From Symsagittifera roscoffensis (lineage: Eukaryota > Xenacoelomorpha > Acoela > Convolutidae): 64,000 bases of DNA. The notes beneath the pieces were generated by a model that worked only from the letters and a program-made list of their open reading frames with translations, had not been told where the DNA came from and searched no databases. Shown one piece after another: positions 1 through 12,400 of this stretch (positions are counted from its first letter, which is position 1; each line of letters opens with the position of its first letter). The stretch is taken from positions 56,080,467 to 56,144,466 of the forward strand of contig NC_087068.1 in assembly GCF_963678635.1 (NCBI RefSeq), read 5' to 3'. A program made the translations under genes and the position numbers.

Positions 1-2
1 TA

Positions 3-143
3 ATCGAGGAAATAGGGGAATTGATTACTCTAAATGTTAGGATTGTACAGAATGCTCCATTGTCTTCTGGTCTTCTGGTGAATGTTTTATTGGCTCGATT
101 GGACCCCCAGTTAAGGGAACGGCTTACCCCGAAGGTCGATTAG
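3..143 (+). pseudogene. Possible retroelement gag-like remnant
   Basis: The third forward frame is open from the window edge to a TAA at 141-143 and reads as a plausible amphipathic helical segment (LLVNVLLARLDPQLRERLTP). It is reminiscent of the capsid-like helices before 'L-P-x-E-L' in BEL/Pao-type Gag. Only about 46 residues are visible, so this is a weak call. Confidence 0.3.
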
Positions 144-837
144 GTTGAAATTTGAATAGGTTACGTATGGAAATTTTTAGATTATGTTGAACGAGAAATT
201 AAGTTCATTGGGACTTTATCCTAGCCATGGGATGAGGGAAAAGATACAGGAAAATTAAATAAAGTCCTTGGGCATTTTGATATGTAAACATAGCTTTAAT
301 TAAGTTGGAGTTGCATTTGTTGTTTGTTTAGCATTGCTTTGATTGGCATTTCGAACTTGGCATTTAAATTAATGTAGTGCTGTTGGGTTTAAGAACTGGA
401 ACGCTGCGTAGGAGGCACATAAGTAAATGTTAAGACTTATACGGAATATCGGATCTCTAACTAAAACTCAGGGTAAATAGACTTAAGGTACGAACAATCC
501 GGACGAACTTTACGGAGAGAGAACGAAAGTTGACGAAGACTAAGTAAGTCGGTTAGAAAAAGTTATAAATGCCTTAAAGGAACAACTTCGTGAAAGTTGT
601 TAATTTATCGGGTGAGGTGATGTTTCTAGATACTTTCGGGGATAAAGTGTAGTTGAGAGGGATAGAAAGATAGTAAAGAGTGGAATATTGATAAACCGTT
701 GGAGGCAGTTAGTTGGTTAATAAGAATCGCAGACCCTTTTCCTTAATTGAACGATTAATTTATATTTCAGCCAGTTATAGACTACTCTGTATCTGGTTAT
801 ATTCATTTCTTAATTCATTCTTATTATTGGAATTGTT

Positions 838-1015
838 GTTGCGATCGACTATTGATTGACGGGCGAGATACCTTCGAAGGAGCACAAACCGAGGGGCAAG
901 CAGCATAGTACAGTACAGAGCAGCCAACAACCAAATCAACCCTTTTGGGATTGTAAACAGTACTGGGAATCGGTTGCCCCGCTGACGTCAGTACCAAAGG
1001 GAACATATTGCGGCG
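838..1015 (+). repeat. Structured repeat, copy 1 (retroelement debris)
   Basis: The copy contains GAGGGGCAAGCAGC near the start, ATCAACCCTTTTGGGATTG in the middle and GGTTGCCCCGCTGA near the end. GGGGCAA and TTGCCCC can pair across the unit, and CAACCC/GGGATTG forms an inner hairpin. Copies 2 and 3 lie at 1700-1880 and 1945-2045. Confidence 0.6.
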
Positions 1016-1051
1016 GTGTGAAATAGCAAGCGAGACCGGCCTAGAGATATT

Positions 1052-1369
1052 GTGAATTCCCCCAGTGTTTACACTGACTATAAGTTGTTAAATTACAGCA
1101 GAGGAGCGAAAGAGAGCGGAGAACCGATAAGGGGCTGTCGAAGTTGCTTACTCAGACCGAGCTGCGACGGACGTATCGAGACCCCGGACGGTGCTCTGCT
1201 ACTAGTACCCGATCCGAGGACATGCCAGTACGAAACAGGGCTAACCATCACAATCCAGCAGCACCCGCTTATCCGAGCCTTGATTGCCACATTAAACGAA
1301 TTGGCACGATTTGACCCCTTAGAAGCGAATTACGTTCCCCTGATAGCTAGAATGTCGGGATTGGAATAG
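1052..1369 (+). pseudogene. Possible env-like C-terminal fragment of a retroelement
   Basis: A 105-residue open frame with a cysteine-containing block CRSCLLRPSCDGRIETPDGA followed by VPDPRTC. That pattern (C-x2-C-L-x-R-P-S-C-x-G ... P-D-x-x-x-C) recalls envelope-like proteins of invertebrate LTR elements. There is no signal peptide or upstream continuation in frame, and the surrounding 2 kb is full of repeats, so it is most likely debris. GC content is higher than in the rest of the window. Confidence 0.35.
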
Positions 1370-1699
1370 AGTATAGATCGGAATTTTAGGTGCTTAAAAT
1401 GAGTTAGCATTTCAGAAAAAGGGTCTTCTCCTACCCCTGGGAGGTCGGAACGTTAATGGGATAATTGAAAAAGAACCTTAGGAAGATTGATTAATTAAAC
1501 ATAACTTGGTTTAGAGGTGGAATTGGACTTGATATTTGCACAACTTAGTTAGAGATGAATGAACCCTAATGAACTTGGAATTTAGAATAGTGTCGTCAAA
1601 GAAAGAATTCGGTTAAGACCTTGCGAAAAGCGTACCAAAGTAAAAGTCAGGACTTGTATTTGGAATTATATTAGCTGAATTAAATAACTATTGGAAATT

Positions 1700-1880
1700 T
1701 TTGCGGTTGTACTGAGCGGACGAGACAGCCCGAAGAGCACTGCACAAAGGGGCAAGTAACAGAATACAATACGGAATAGTTGCCACCAACTTAACCCTTT
1801 CGGGGTTGTGGATAGTAGCGAAGCTCGGTCGCCCCGCTGAATTCATTGTCCAAGGGATCACTTTGCGGTGCCGTTAAGTT
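1700..1880 (+). repeat. Structured repeat, copy 2
   Basis: Diverged copy of the 838-1015 unit. It keeps AAAGGGGCAAGTAACAG, TTAACCCTTTCGGGGTTGTG and CGGTCGCCCCGCTGA in the same order. The inner hairpin is preserved with a compensated stem (AACCC/GGGTT). Confidence 0.6.
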
Positions 1881-1944
1881 TGTGAACGGACCTAAAGCAG
1901 CAATCCCCTAAATCTACAATTCATGTGTTGTTGCGAACGGAAAC

Positions 1945-2045
1945 GAGGATAGAGCGAATAGAATACTGGTCAAGGGGCAAGCAGCATTAACAATAAAGAA
2001 CAGCTAACCACTAAATCAACCCTTTCGGGATTGTGGAAAGTATAA
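1945..2045 (+). repeat. Structured repeat, copy 3 (truncated)
   Basis: It keeps CAAGGGGCAAGCAGCATTAA and ATCAACCCTTTCGGGATTGT but lacks the closing TTGCCCC arm, so it is a 3'-truncated copy. Confidence 0.55.
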
Positions 2046-3939
2046 TTAAACATAATTAAAAGAAATGCATACCTTTATAGTCTACCCTTTGGCAAAACGA
2101 TTACGCTAAGAGTGCGAACGGTTGATTATCATAGTTAGAGTGAGAAAACTTTTTACGAAGTTATTGGATAGTTGGATATCCTAGATAGAGAAAACAGTTT
2201 GAGACTTGTGAGGATAGGGTAGGGACTCTTCCCATTGTCACGAGTCGAAGGTGATTTCATTGATTTCTTCGGATTGAGAGACAGCTGCTCGAGCTAGCAA
2301 GATTTCAGCCGAAAGAGTCATTAATGGAATTGTAGTTTTGAAATCTGCATCGCGGAGGCAGTCACGAAGATAGATGGCGGTTTCTCTTGATTAGTGAGTT
2401 GATACATTACATTCTGGCCGCTTTAAAGGTCCTTCTGTTTTTAGAAGATTATTTGAATTTATATAAAAATATCATCATTGAAGTTGTTGCAATCTTTTGA
2501 TTAAACTTAACGTTTAACTATGCTACTGGGCTCTATGTTGCATTAAAAGGATCATCGGCTGGTACAAGTTAGTCTTTTGATCAAAATAAGCAATATATGA
2601 TTGATTCGTTTTTGAAATCCAAGTTCATCTTACATGAACGTATTTGCTTCAGCTGATGGGTTGTGCAATTTTTCACTTATTTCGAATTATTGGACTATGT
2701 TGCATTTCAATGAGATTTTGATTTGCCTTTTTGGGCATTTAGTTTTGTATCGTCGAATAGCTAGCTTCACTTTTCTAAACTGAATTTAATGTATTTTCAA
2801 AACCAAATCTTTTCGATTATTAGCTCAAAATGAGACGTTTATTTGATTAAAAGCAGTTTAGACGCTGAATATGATTGGTTGGAGACATGACTGAAGCCTG
2901 AAAATTGAATTAATCTGAAAATTGATTTTACTGTGCAGCACGTGATTCGCGGGATGTCGAAAATTACCGAGGGTTTGGACGTTTTTTGAACTTAAAAGGC
3001 CTTTTTCATTGCGCGGGAGGGGGGATCCCGAAAATTTGGATCATTTGGATAAACATGTCAAAATCGGCCCAAAAGTTTTATTGGCACATAATTTTCAGTA
3101 AATTAATCCAGACGGCAATCTATTGAAAAGAGTTGCAAAGAGTTTTTTTTCAATTTGGTGCTTTTTGTCAACCAAAAAAGGACGTCGTAAAACAGTCCCA
3201 ATAGGGAGTGTGTTTGTGGCCAGGGATCGAATCACTGAGGAGGAGGAGGCATCCCGCACAAATGCGCTGCTGTCAAACTCGACCGAGAGTTCTGACATGG
3301 ACACAATTTTTGAACCGGATATTTGCTTCACCATAAAGTTTTTCAGTGATTTGTTTTTAAGTTTTAGATTTTATAATCGAATTTCCATTTTTAATTTCCA
3401 ATGACAACCGACAGTTGGGAATAAACAAACTAACCTCAAAATGGTTTAAGACAGTTTGCATGAAATAAAATGGCTTCGAACAGCACTTTAATACTCAGAG
3501 CAAGATTTCCTGAAATAACTCCATGGCAAAAGTTGGGCCAAATTTTGATTAAAAATTTGTACCAAAAAAAGTCAGAATATGTTTTACGCCAGGAAAACAT
3601 TCTTTTAGTTTCAGAGCCTTAGCTCTTCCTCCGCAATAAAAGTTATTTGTTATAAAAGTTTTTTGTTGGTTATTCTTTTTGATGACAGCTGCAAATTAAC
3701 GAACGTTGGAAGGTTTCGTCTTCCTCTAATCGCACCATGCACAAAAAAGACACAATTTCGAAGAAAAAGTTTTTTTGTATAGTTTTTGAGAGCCAATAAA
3801 CGTAGTGGAAACTCATATAAACTGGACGACATTGAAAAAGCATCATCAAGAAGTTCACAAAAGCTTTCCTCAAAAAACTAACTAAGCAAATTGTGAAAAC
3901 TCAAGTGGAGTTTCTTCGTAGGCTTCAAAAATTATTATG
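2046..3939. other. Intergenic, no gene seen
   Basis: AT-rich sequence with short chance ORFs only. A T-arm-like string (GTGATTCGATCCCTGG on the minus strand, about 3215-3235) suggests an old SINE. The phrase ACTGGACGACATTGAAAA near 3825 recurs near 16359, so an old dispersed repeat lies here. Confidence 0.4.
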
Positions 3940-4410
3940 CCTGACCTTAACAATGAAAACCCAGTTTTGATCAATAATTTAGTTTCAAAAAATTTCTGGG
4001 TCTGAAAAATCCAGTTTTCACCATCTGCACTAAGTTTTTCATCGGAGTTAACTCTTTCTTCAATAATCGGAGAAAAAAATGTTTATGCAGCGTAAAAAAA
4101 TGTGAGCAAAAAAAATTTGATTTGTTCATTGTGGCAATTTTAATATATTCAGCTGTTTCTTGAAATATCACGCGTTCTGAAAAACGTCGTGTAGTTGATG
4201 AAAACTTGCCTTTTCAGACCCAGAAAGCACTGGTAAGTCTTTAAAACCAAGTTTTGTTAATTTCATAGAGGGTACTTTTGATAATTTTTTCTTGGTCTAT
4301 GCAAAATTTTTGCTGAATTTCGATGGAAATTTTGTCCAAAATGGACATTGGGGACAGGCATTTTAGAGAAAAAAACTGAATTGGCAATTAATTTTGTCCA
4401 CTAATGTATT
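3940..4410. repeat. Foldback-type repeat (family E, copy 1)
   Basis: Inverted pairing is visible between TTCTGGGTCTGAAAAATCCA near 3998 and the complementary segment near 4197-4227. The outer part (TCATAGAGGGTACTTTTGAT, TTGTCCAAAATGGACA) matches the element at 33120-33720. Confidence 0.55.
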
Positions 4411-4959
4411 GCTATCTACTATCAGAAAAAGCAAATCAATTTTCCCATTTCCGAAAAAACTGCCCCTTGATAAAAATTTGGGCTCATCGGTTTTTGCTGT
4501 CGCGTTTTCACTTGCCAATATAGGTTGTGTTGAATTGGTTTTTTTTGCAGAACTAAATGTTTCACAATTTGAATCTGATTTCTCTATTTAAGTTCAGTCG
4601 ATTTCTGCTGTTAAAAGGAATGTAAACTCCACTATCGAACAGCAAACGTGAGTGAGTTTTGTTTCGAAGTTGGATTTTTATTCAGATTTTTCAGTGGAAT
4701 AAAAAAGCTAGCTACTGATCCAGTTTTCTCAAGTTGGGTCAATTTTGTTCCAAAACAGTGTCAATCATAAGTTATTTAAATTCAAATAGCTGTAAAATCA
4801 TATTTTCTTTGATATTCGAACGTTGAATTAATTCAAGATCATTTTATAAAACTTTTCTGTGTTTTCATTGACTCTTTTCCTATTGTCTGCTTGGTTCGCT
4901 CCATAAAAAAGTGACTTATTTTGAAGTTTTTTTGCTTGACTAACTATCTTATAAATTTT

Positions 4960-5910
4960 TAAATAGTTTCACAAATCGATTCGATCAATAGAATAACTAT
5001 AAATAATTGGAAGAGTCATCGCTTGAATAGCTTGCTTAGAAACAGATTAATTTTAATTTAGAAAAACTGAAACTAAATGCAATCCCATTCTCTCTATGAA
5101 ATAACTTGAGTATTTCAATGCGTGATTAGCTTGCTCCGATTGTAGTTTTTTCGCGAACCGACCTGCTTTTTTTTTTACTTGAAATATTTCAGTTTAAACA
5201 AATGAATAGTTTGCTCGAAACGTTTTTTGGAACCGAATCACGCAGTAATTGAATTTTTAATTTTTCGAGAATCATGCCTTGAATGGCTTGCTTAAAAAAA
5301 ACTCAATTTATCGCAAGTCGTTTCGCCTCGTTTTCAAAGTTTCTTTGCTTGAATAGCTTGCATTGTGTGATTCAAAAACTTTTTGCAAATCGATTCGGTC
5401 TTTGAAAAAACTTAGATAATTCAAAATATCATCGCTTGAAAAGTTTTTTTTTCAGAAAAAAATTGTGGTGTAAGTAAAAAAAAGAAATAGCTCGAAATTT
5501 TTCAAAAGGTTCCTCGTTTCAATGGCTAGCCTAGAACATCTTACGTTTTATTCGAATCGTTTTTTTAAAGTTTTTCAAAATTTTATTTCTCGGTTGAACT
5601 GCTCGCAATTTGAGCTGTTTGCAAGTTTATTCACATCATGGAATGATTTTTTTCAAAAAAAAAATCAAATTAAGTTGCTGGAATAGGTTTCTCAGAAAAC
5701 TAACTTGCGCAACCAGTTTACGGTATGAAATATCTTTAAAATTTCATAAGCTTCATCGCTTGATTGGCTTGCTTAAAAACATTTTGAATCAGAAAATTTT
5801 TTTGAATCGATTTAAGGTTCAAATTAACATCATATTTTTTGCGTATCGAGTTAAAATATGAAATTCTATCACACTTGCGATAAACAACGGTATTTCAATC
5901 GGTTACTCGA
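4960..5910 (-). repeat. Degenerate ~100-bp satellite array, left arm
   Basis: Loose tandem units are built around GCTTGAATAGCTTGCTTA, an A-rich stretch, and TATGAAATAACTTGA. They are the reverse complement of the units at 6960-8290. Confidence 0.65.
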
Positions 5911-6959
5911 CTTTTTTATTTTCGGTAAATAATTTCGTTCTCATAATTTCTTATTTCAAGATCGCCATTTTCAGCAAATTGCACGTTCAGTACTTCTAGT
6001 TACTGTGTCTATAGTTAATGCGTTAATGGATCTCATAATTTAAAAAGTTTCAGCTGTAACATTTTTTAGTAGACTTTATTAACTTCGGCCCTATTTTTGC
6101 CGGTTTAATGCCAGCTGTTTATTTTAAAATGAATTGTCTGATTCTGTTCAAAGAACGTGCACGCGCAAACGCTCTTATGTGCACGCTTTTCAAACACTAT
6201 TTGTGAAACACGCTAAGACTTTCAGTTTGAAAAAAAAACTTTGAAGCAATTTTGTTTGATGTTTTTTTAAATGTTTGTTCAGTTCTTTTGAAGGCATGGT
6301 TTCTGATTTTTTTGTTCTGATAGTGTGTGTAGTTAGCTTAATACAACTTAGTATCAAAATTTTGTTTTGATCGATTTCATTTCCAATCCTTTCAAGGTGA
6401 TATAAAATAAGTTTCGGAAAAATAAGTGTTTTTTTTTCATGTTTTTTTTCGTGTTTTTTTCATGTTTGTGATCTTTTTGTTGTATTTCAGCTGCCTTACC
6501 GTTACTTATCAGCTTACTATTTGACAGGATTGTTGTAGTTTTTCAAATTTTTTTTCTGCATTTTTGTTATAGTAATTGTTTAAAATTTTTGTATACAAGT
6601 TTTTTGAAACTTTAATGTTTATTTCTTTCGTGCACTTTGATTTTTGTTTTAGCAAGCAATCTAAGTTTTGATGAATTGTGGATTTTTTGGATCATAATTT
6701 TTTGGCCGAATTTTTTCTTTTTTTGTATCCTTTGCATCTAATAGTATTGAGGCAGAGATGAATTGAGTTTGTGTATCTTAAATCCGCTATGCATGTTTTT
6801 GTTAATTGATTTCGATAAAAATTTTCAACCGGCAAATTCTTCAACATAATTCATTTAATTATTTCTTTTTGTTTCGTAAGAGCCAGATTATCTTTCGAAT
6901 TTTGGCATGTATTTACGTTTCGCAAGTGGCGCGTAGCTCTGCTTGGCCTCTCTGTGAAA
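5911..6959. other. Spacer between the two satellite arms
   Basis: About 1 kb of T-rich sequence with poly-T runs and a short GCACGCGCAAACGCTC segment near 6160. I see no gene and no satellite units. Confidence 0.4.
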
Positions 6960-8290
6960 AAAAAATCGCTTGAATGTCTTGAGAAGAAAAGTTTTGCGAA
7001 CTGTTTCAAGATGAATTACACTGGAACAATTCGCTTGAATGAATAGCTATCAAATTTTGCAAACCAAATTACGATAGGGAATCGGAGAATGAAAAATTCA
7101 AATATTTTAATTGAAGCCATCCAATGATGAAACTTTGAAACATTTCCTGTGATTTCAGGAAAGGAATCGGATAGCAAGTTTTTTTATTAGAGCCATTCAT
7201 ATGGAAATTTGAATCATTTTATAGATCGAATTGATTTGCAACTAACCAACTGGCTATGCTAGTTATTAAGTGAACAACTTATTTCAATATGTCAACTTAT
7301 TTCATAACGCGAATCAGTCCACGAACAATCAAGATTTTCCTAAGCATGCTTTTCAAACTATGAAACTTTGAAATATATCAAGTTATTTGATGCATAAACT
7401 GCTGGGTTGGCGAAAAATTTAAGTGTTTCTAAGAAAGCTATTTAAGTAATGAAGCTTTGAAAAATTTTAAAGATTTTTCATGAAGCGAATTGGTTTACGA
7501 AAAGTTTTTCATTAGCAAGCTATCAAAGCTTCAAAACCTTGAAATATTTCAGGCTATTTCATGAAGGAAATCGGTTTAGAAAAAGTGTAAGTTTTCTCAA
7601 GCAAGATATTCAACTTAATCAAGTAATTTCCTAGACCAAATCGGTTCGCGAAAAGTTCGAGCTTTTTTAACCAAGTTAGTCAAGCTATGAAACATTGAAA
7701 ATTTTCAATATGTTTCATAGAGTAAATCAACAAGTTTCACTTAAACAATTTATTAAGCTACGGAAATTTGAAATATTTTTAGTCATTTCATGAAGTGAAT
7801 CGGTTCCTGAAATATTTAAATTTTTCTCAGGCAAACTTTTGAACCTTTAAAAAAGTTTCAACTTATTTCGTAGACCGAATAGGTTTGCAAATTGTTTCGG
7901 TTGTTCCAAGCAAGCAATTCCAGCTATGAAATTTTGAAATATTTCATGTTATGTCATAAACCGAATCAATTTACAAAAACTTAAAGTTTTTCTAAGCAAG
8001 CTATTCAAAACTATGAAACTATAAAACAATTCAAGTTGTCTCATAGACAAATCGGTTCACGAAAAGTTAAAGTTATGCTAGGCAGGCTATTCAAGCCTTG
8101 AAACTTTGAACTATTTCAAGTTGTTTCGTAGACTGATTCGGTTTGCAAAAACTGTTATATTTTTTTTCAGGCAAGCTATCAAACTACGAAATATTTCAAG
8201 TTGTCTCATAGACAAGTTATTTCATATATCGAATCCCTTTTTCTAAAAGTTTGTTTTTCTAAGCATGGATTTCAGACTGAAATGAATCGT
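6960..8290 (+). repeat. Degenerate ~100-bp satellite array, right arm
   Basis: More than ten diverged units follow the pattern CTAAGCAAGCTATTCAAGCT, GAAACTTTGAAATATTTCAA, GTTATTTCATAGACCGAATC, GGTTTGCGAAAAGTT. Their orientation is opposite to the 4960-5910 array. Confidence 0.7.
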
Positions 8291-8751
8291 TAAAAGCAAA
8301 TTTTTGAATTTGAATTGAGTTCATCTCGCTCTAATTGTTTCTCTGACTGATTCTTAAAGGTACTGATCTGAGCGTTTGAGTTAGTTGGCCCAAAAACAAT
8401 ATCAATTTTTAACAAAATCCGAAATCAGGGTTTGGCTATTTTGTTATGACAATATTCTTTATCAATACTTCCAAAATTTTCCCACTACAAAAGTTGGTCA
8501 TTCGGTACCAGATAACTGTTTTTGTATACAAACTATGAATGTCTGAAACTGCATCTCTGAATTTAAGAGGGTTCAATTTGTTTCCGAATGGCAGCCTCGA
8601 TTAAAAGACCCATGAATTGTTTCGTGTGCTGAAAATATATAAAGCTTGAGACCCTCAAATAAAAAGCGCTTTCAACTTAAAAACTAAATTTCCAGCAAAT
8701 TAAAAAATAAAAGACGCGGTTTTTAATCGAAAAAAGACGAGTACTTATATT
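8291..8751. other. 3' flank of the SHANK-like gene
   Basis: No other gene seen. On the minus strand an ATTAAA lies 25 nt past the stop (8727-8722) and could be a poly(A) signal for a very short 3' UTR, but no AATAAA is near, so this is weak. Confidence 0.3.
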
Positions 8752-9434
8752 TTACAGTTGCTTTATAGCCTTTTCAATTGTTAGTCTGTGGCCTAAACTT
8801 GTTACTCCCAACTCGGCCAAATCTTCTTTCGAAAGCATTTTCAAATGACTGCCTACAATATCGTTTGATTTGAATTTGTCTTCATAATCAGACATCTTAA
8901 TTGATCTCAACCACTCGCAAACTGTTTCTACGCTCCACTGTTCGACTGGCTGCATGTCAATTGCCATCGATGCTACATTACCGCTGGCACCGTTTGTTAA
9001 ATTCGCATTCTTATTGGTCGAAACATTAGGCTTAGCTGCTACAACTGGTTTCGGAGATGAAATGTGATTGGTCAAATTTGGAGCTGAAATCGGATTGGCT
9101 GAATTTGTTTGCACTGATGAGTAGCTGAATGGTCGACCAGAAGTCCCGCTGTAGTTCAAGTTGAATCTCGGAGTAGATACTAACGGTTGGTCCGGTTTTT
9201 CTCTACTAGTAATGTCAAATCTCGGGTATGTGTGAGACGCTACGCCTAAACTGCTACTGGTGACGGCGGTATTCGGCGATGAAATGTTAAAGTCAGATTC
9301 AGACGAAAGAGGTTTTTGGGCATTCTGAGAAGGGTTCCTTAAGTCGGATGTATCGGTTGGGATCGGGGCTGAGGAAGGAGGCGTTGGTCCTGCTTTGGGT
9401 TGCAACAGTGGTTTTGGGGGAAGTGCGCCGACAT
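8752..9434 (-). CDS. SHANK: SHANK exon 10 (SAM domain, stop)
   Basis: The terminal exon has a proline-rich start (ALPPKPLLQPKAGPTPP) and a C-terminal SAM domain, beginning near VEQWSVETVCEWLRSIKM, with the helix 5 ending LTIEKAIKQL directly before the stop. SHANK proteins also end with SAM, which oligomerises the scaffold. Acceptor is TTTGTAG. Confidence 0.9.
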
Positions 9435-12400
9435 CTACAAAATTATTTAAATGGTTATAAAAAATTTGTTTTGGCATTTTGCAAACAACCGAAATCATGA
9501 AAACCCTAACTTTGAAGTTCTATCAATTGTGCTGTAACCGCTTGTATGAGACGCACATCAGAAACCACCAAGGTTTATATATGATTGATATAAAATGACA
9601 ATTTTGAAGCAATTCAACAAACATTTTTTGCTGACAAACTCGAATTTTTTTGAAAAGATCCCATGTTGTCCAGTTGGGATTTTTCCCTATCTGTGAAATT
9701 TGTTATTCATGATTTTTTTGACCAGTTTTGTCGAAAAAAAATAAGGTGAGCAGAACAATTTTCCTGTAACATATAATTAAATTGAACCATTCTCCAGATA
9801 AACGCAAGCAGCCAGTTTCAGATCACGATATTTTTTCCCTACACAATCGATTCGAAAATAAAGGGGAATACAGTTGTGGCATATTGCAAATTAGAAATTA
9901 ATTTTTTTAATATTACTTACGGTATTCACTATCACAAATCAGTTTGTGTGTAATCGTTTAGAGCTACAAAAGTGTTAAAAAAACGTAGTTAAAACTAATC
10001 CAAGACAATTAGGTAATTGTTTAAGCTAAAGACTAGTTTAATAATGAGTTTTGAAATAAAAAAAAGGATTTCTACAAAGATTTTTATAGTAAACTTTTAA
10101 ACTAGGACTAGTTTAATTTTCTTAAAAAGGTTATGCTATGCTAAGAAAGGTTCACATTGGACTTTTGAAAATTCTCGATACATTTTTCTGAAACATCATG
10201 ACCGCATTCATTTTTTGTTTTTGTAGGTAATTGTTTTCTTAACCCGTTTCAGTCATGCTATTAATTCACTATTTCCTAAACGAGATTTTAACTACTACAA
10301 CTCCCCCTCCCCCTCCCCCACGTCAACTTTCATCCCCCCAGCGAACTATAGCCATAGTAACATCACTGTGAAGAGGTGTAGGGGTACATTTTTTCTCTTA
10401 CTTGTCTATGCGTCTATTGACTAAAATTGAAAAGATTCCTAAAATGTGTGTCTTACTGTTCTGTTGTCCGAAGGTGTTCAAATACGATGGTTTGCTGGGC
10501 GTGACCGACTGATTGATCAGCTGCAACAGTCGATCCGACTTAGGATAATTGGACCGGCTCAAAACCTCTTTCGCTGTCGGACTGCGACCAGTCTCTACGA
10601 CGCTCTTGGTCGATACTTCCGAGCTCATACTGCCATTTGGTAGCGTCGGAGTATTCGTTGGAGTCGTGGATTTACTTCGGTTTTCGTATTCGCTGAGTAT
10701 TTCATTCAAACCTGTGCGACTTGCAGATAGAGGCCTGTCTCCTTGTCCACTTATACTGTTTGTATTTATGTAACTGGTTTTAGGAGGCACTATTGCGAGG
10801 TGAGAAGAGTTTGTTGATGTTGTTGTTGTGTTGACTGAAGTGATGTTCATGAGGTGGTGGTTGTGACGTTGTTTTAAGAATGTTGAAACCGGAGGCTGTC
10901 TTTCGGATCTCGTTGAGTCGGGCGAGGCACTGGCCGACTCATATCCCTGATGAAAACAATTATAGGATAACAAGAAATATGGAAGTTTCTAGAGCTAATG
11001 CTAAATAGTTTTTTTTCTTCATTTTATCCCTCCGCACGCTATGTAAAATAATAAGAGGTTATTTAGCGTCTCGTATCATAATAAGATGACAAAGTTACTT
11101 GTTGTTCCGACTTTCGATACGAAAGTAACGGAATATTTGTGCTCGGGGTGGGTTTTTTTTCTTCAGACAAATTTTGACTTTTTAACTAGCCATTTTTGAC
11201 GGAATTTTCTTATATCATCCAAAAGCTATTGTTGTCCTGAGCTTAAATTTGAAAAGATATTTCACTTATGACCTTTTTTCGTAAAGTTATGGGGGTTTAA
11301 AGATTGCCATTTTGGCCAATTTGGAACAATAAACGCGCGATATATTTCGCGCTATTAACGCGTAAGCGGAGATTTAATCCGTCTTAGAAATCGTTCCAAA
11401 TTGGTTCAAGAAAACTTATATGCCATAAGTGATATTATAATAGGAGCAAAATCTATCTTTTTGTACTTTATATGGCGTGTGGGGGATGATTTTCATAAAA
11501 ATTTTCAATTTTAAGAAAAAAAAATTTCATTTTATTTTATATTTAATTTTTTTTCGTTATTACTGCTCATGAAACCTCAAAGGGCAGTCGGAACATCCAG
11601 GGCTTCGCCCTGATACGAGCAGTCTTGTTTAATTCAATTTGGAACGATTTAATCCGCCGCTTACGCGTGTTTTAATAACGCAAAAAATCTCGCTTATATA
11701 GCCTAATTTTGCCAATAGCTGTCATATGGTATCGGGTGTTACAACAGGGTTTTATTTCCGTAAAGAACTCGGTTCACAAGATTTTGGAAGTGAACATATT
11801 ACACGTCTTTTAATTTGCCTCATAGTTATCCCAAAATCAATGAAGCATCCAGCGCATCTGGCGTAGAGGTAACAAAGTTGCTCCAAACGATTAAGGCTTG
11901 TGATTTGAACAGGGCCGGGACATTTTATTTTGACAAACTAAAAATTTTCTGCTTTTTCGGATTATCTTCCGTCTGTTTATTTTTTTTCAGCTTAGTTCCT
12001 TGAGCACAGACGCTTTTTGAAGAGTCAGTTTTGTTCTATTTGCACAGACGCTTTTTGAAGAGTCAGTTTTGTTCCAATAAACAAGACTGCTCGTATCAGG
12101 GCGAAGCCCTGAATGTTCCGACTGCCTTTTAAGGTTTATGGAGCAATAATAACATAAAAAAGTTAATGTAATAAAATAAAATGAAAAAAAAAATTCTAAA
12201 ATTTGAATTTTTTTTACGAAATCATCCCCCCCACACGCCATATAGAGTACAAAAGAATAGATTTCGCTCAATTATGGCAAATAAGCTCAATTATGGCAAA
12301 TGAGTAACAAATCAATTATGGCAAATAAGCTTCTTTCATCCAATTTGGAACGATTTCTAAGACGGATTAAATCTCCGCTTACGCGTTCATAGCGCGAAAT

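Noticed and set aside
3095-3404. Overlapping ORFs of 79 and 93 aa
   Set aside because: Open on both strands, no domain, no splice partners; includes a SINE-like T-arm string.
11104-11120. Target duplication for the 11104-12646 foldback element
   Set aside because: Flanks (TTACTTG / TAACTTC) are only loosely similar; not convincing as a duplication.
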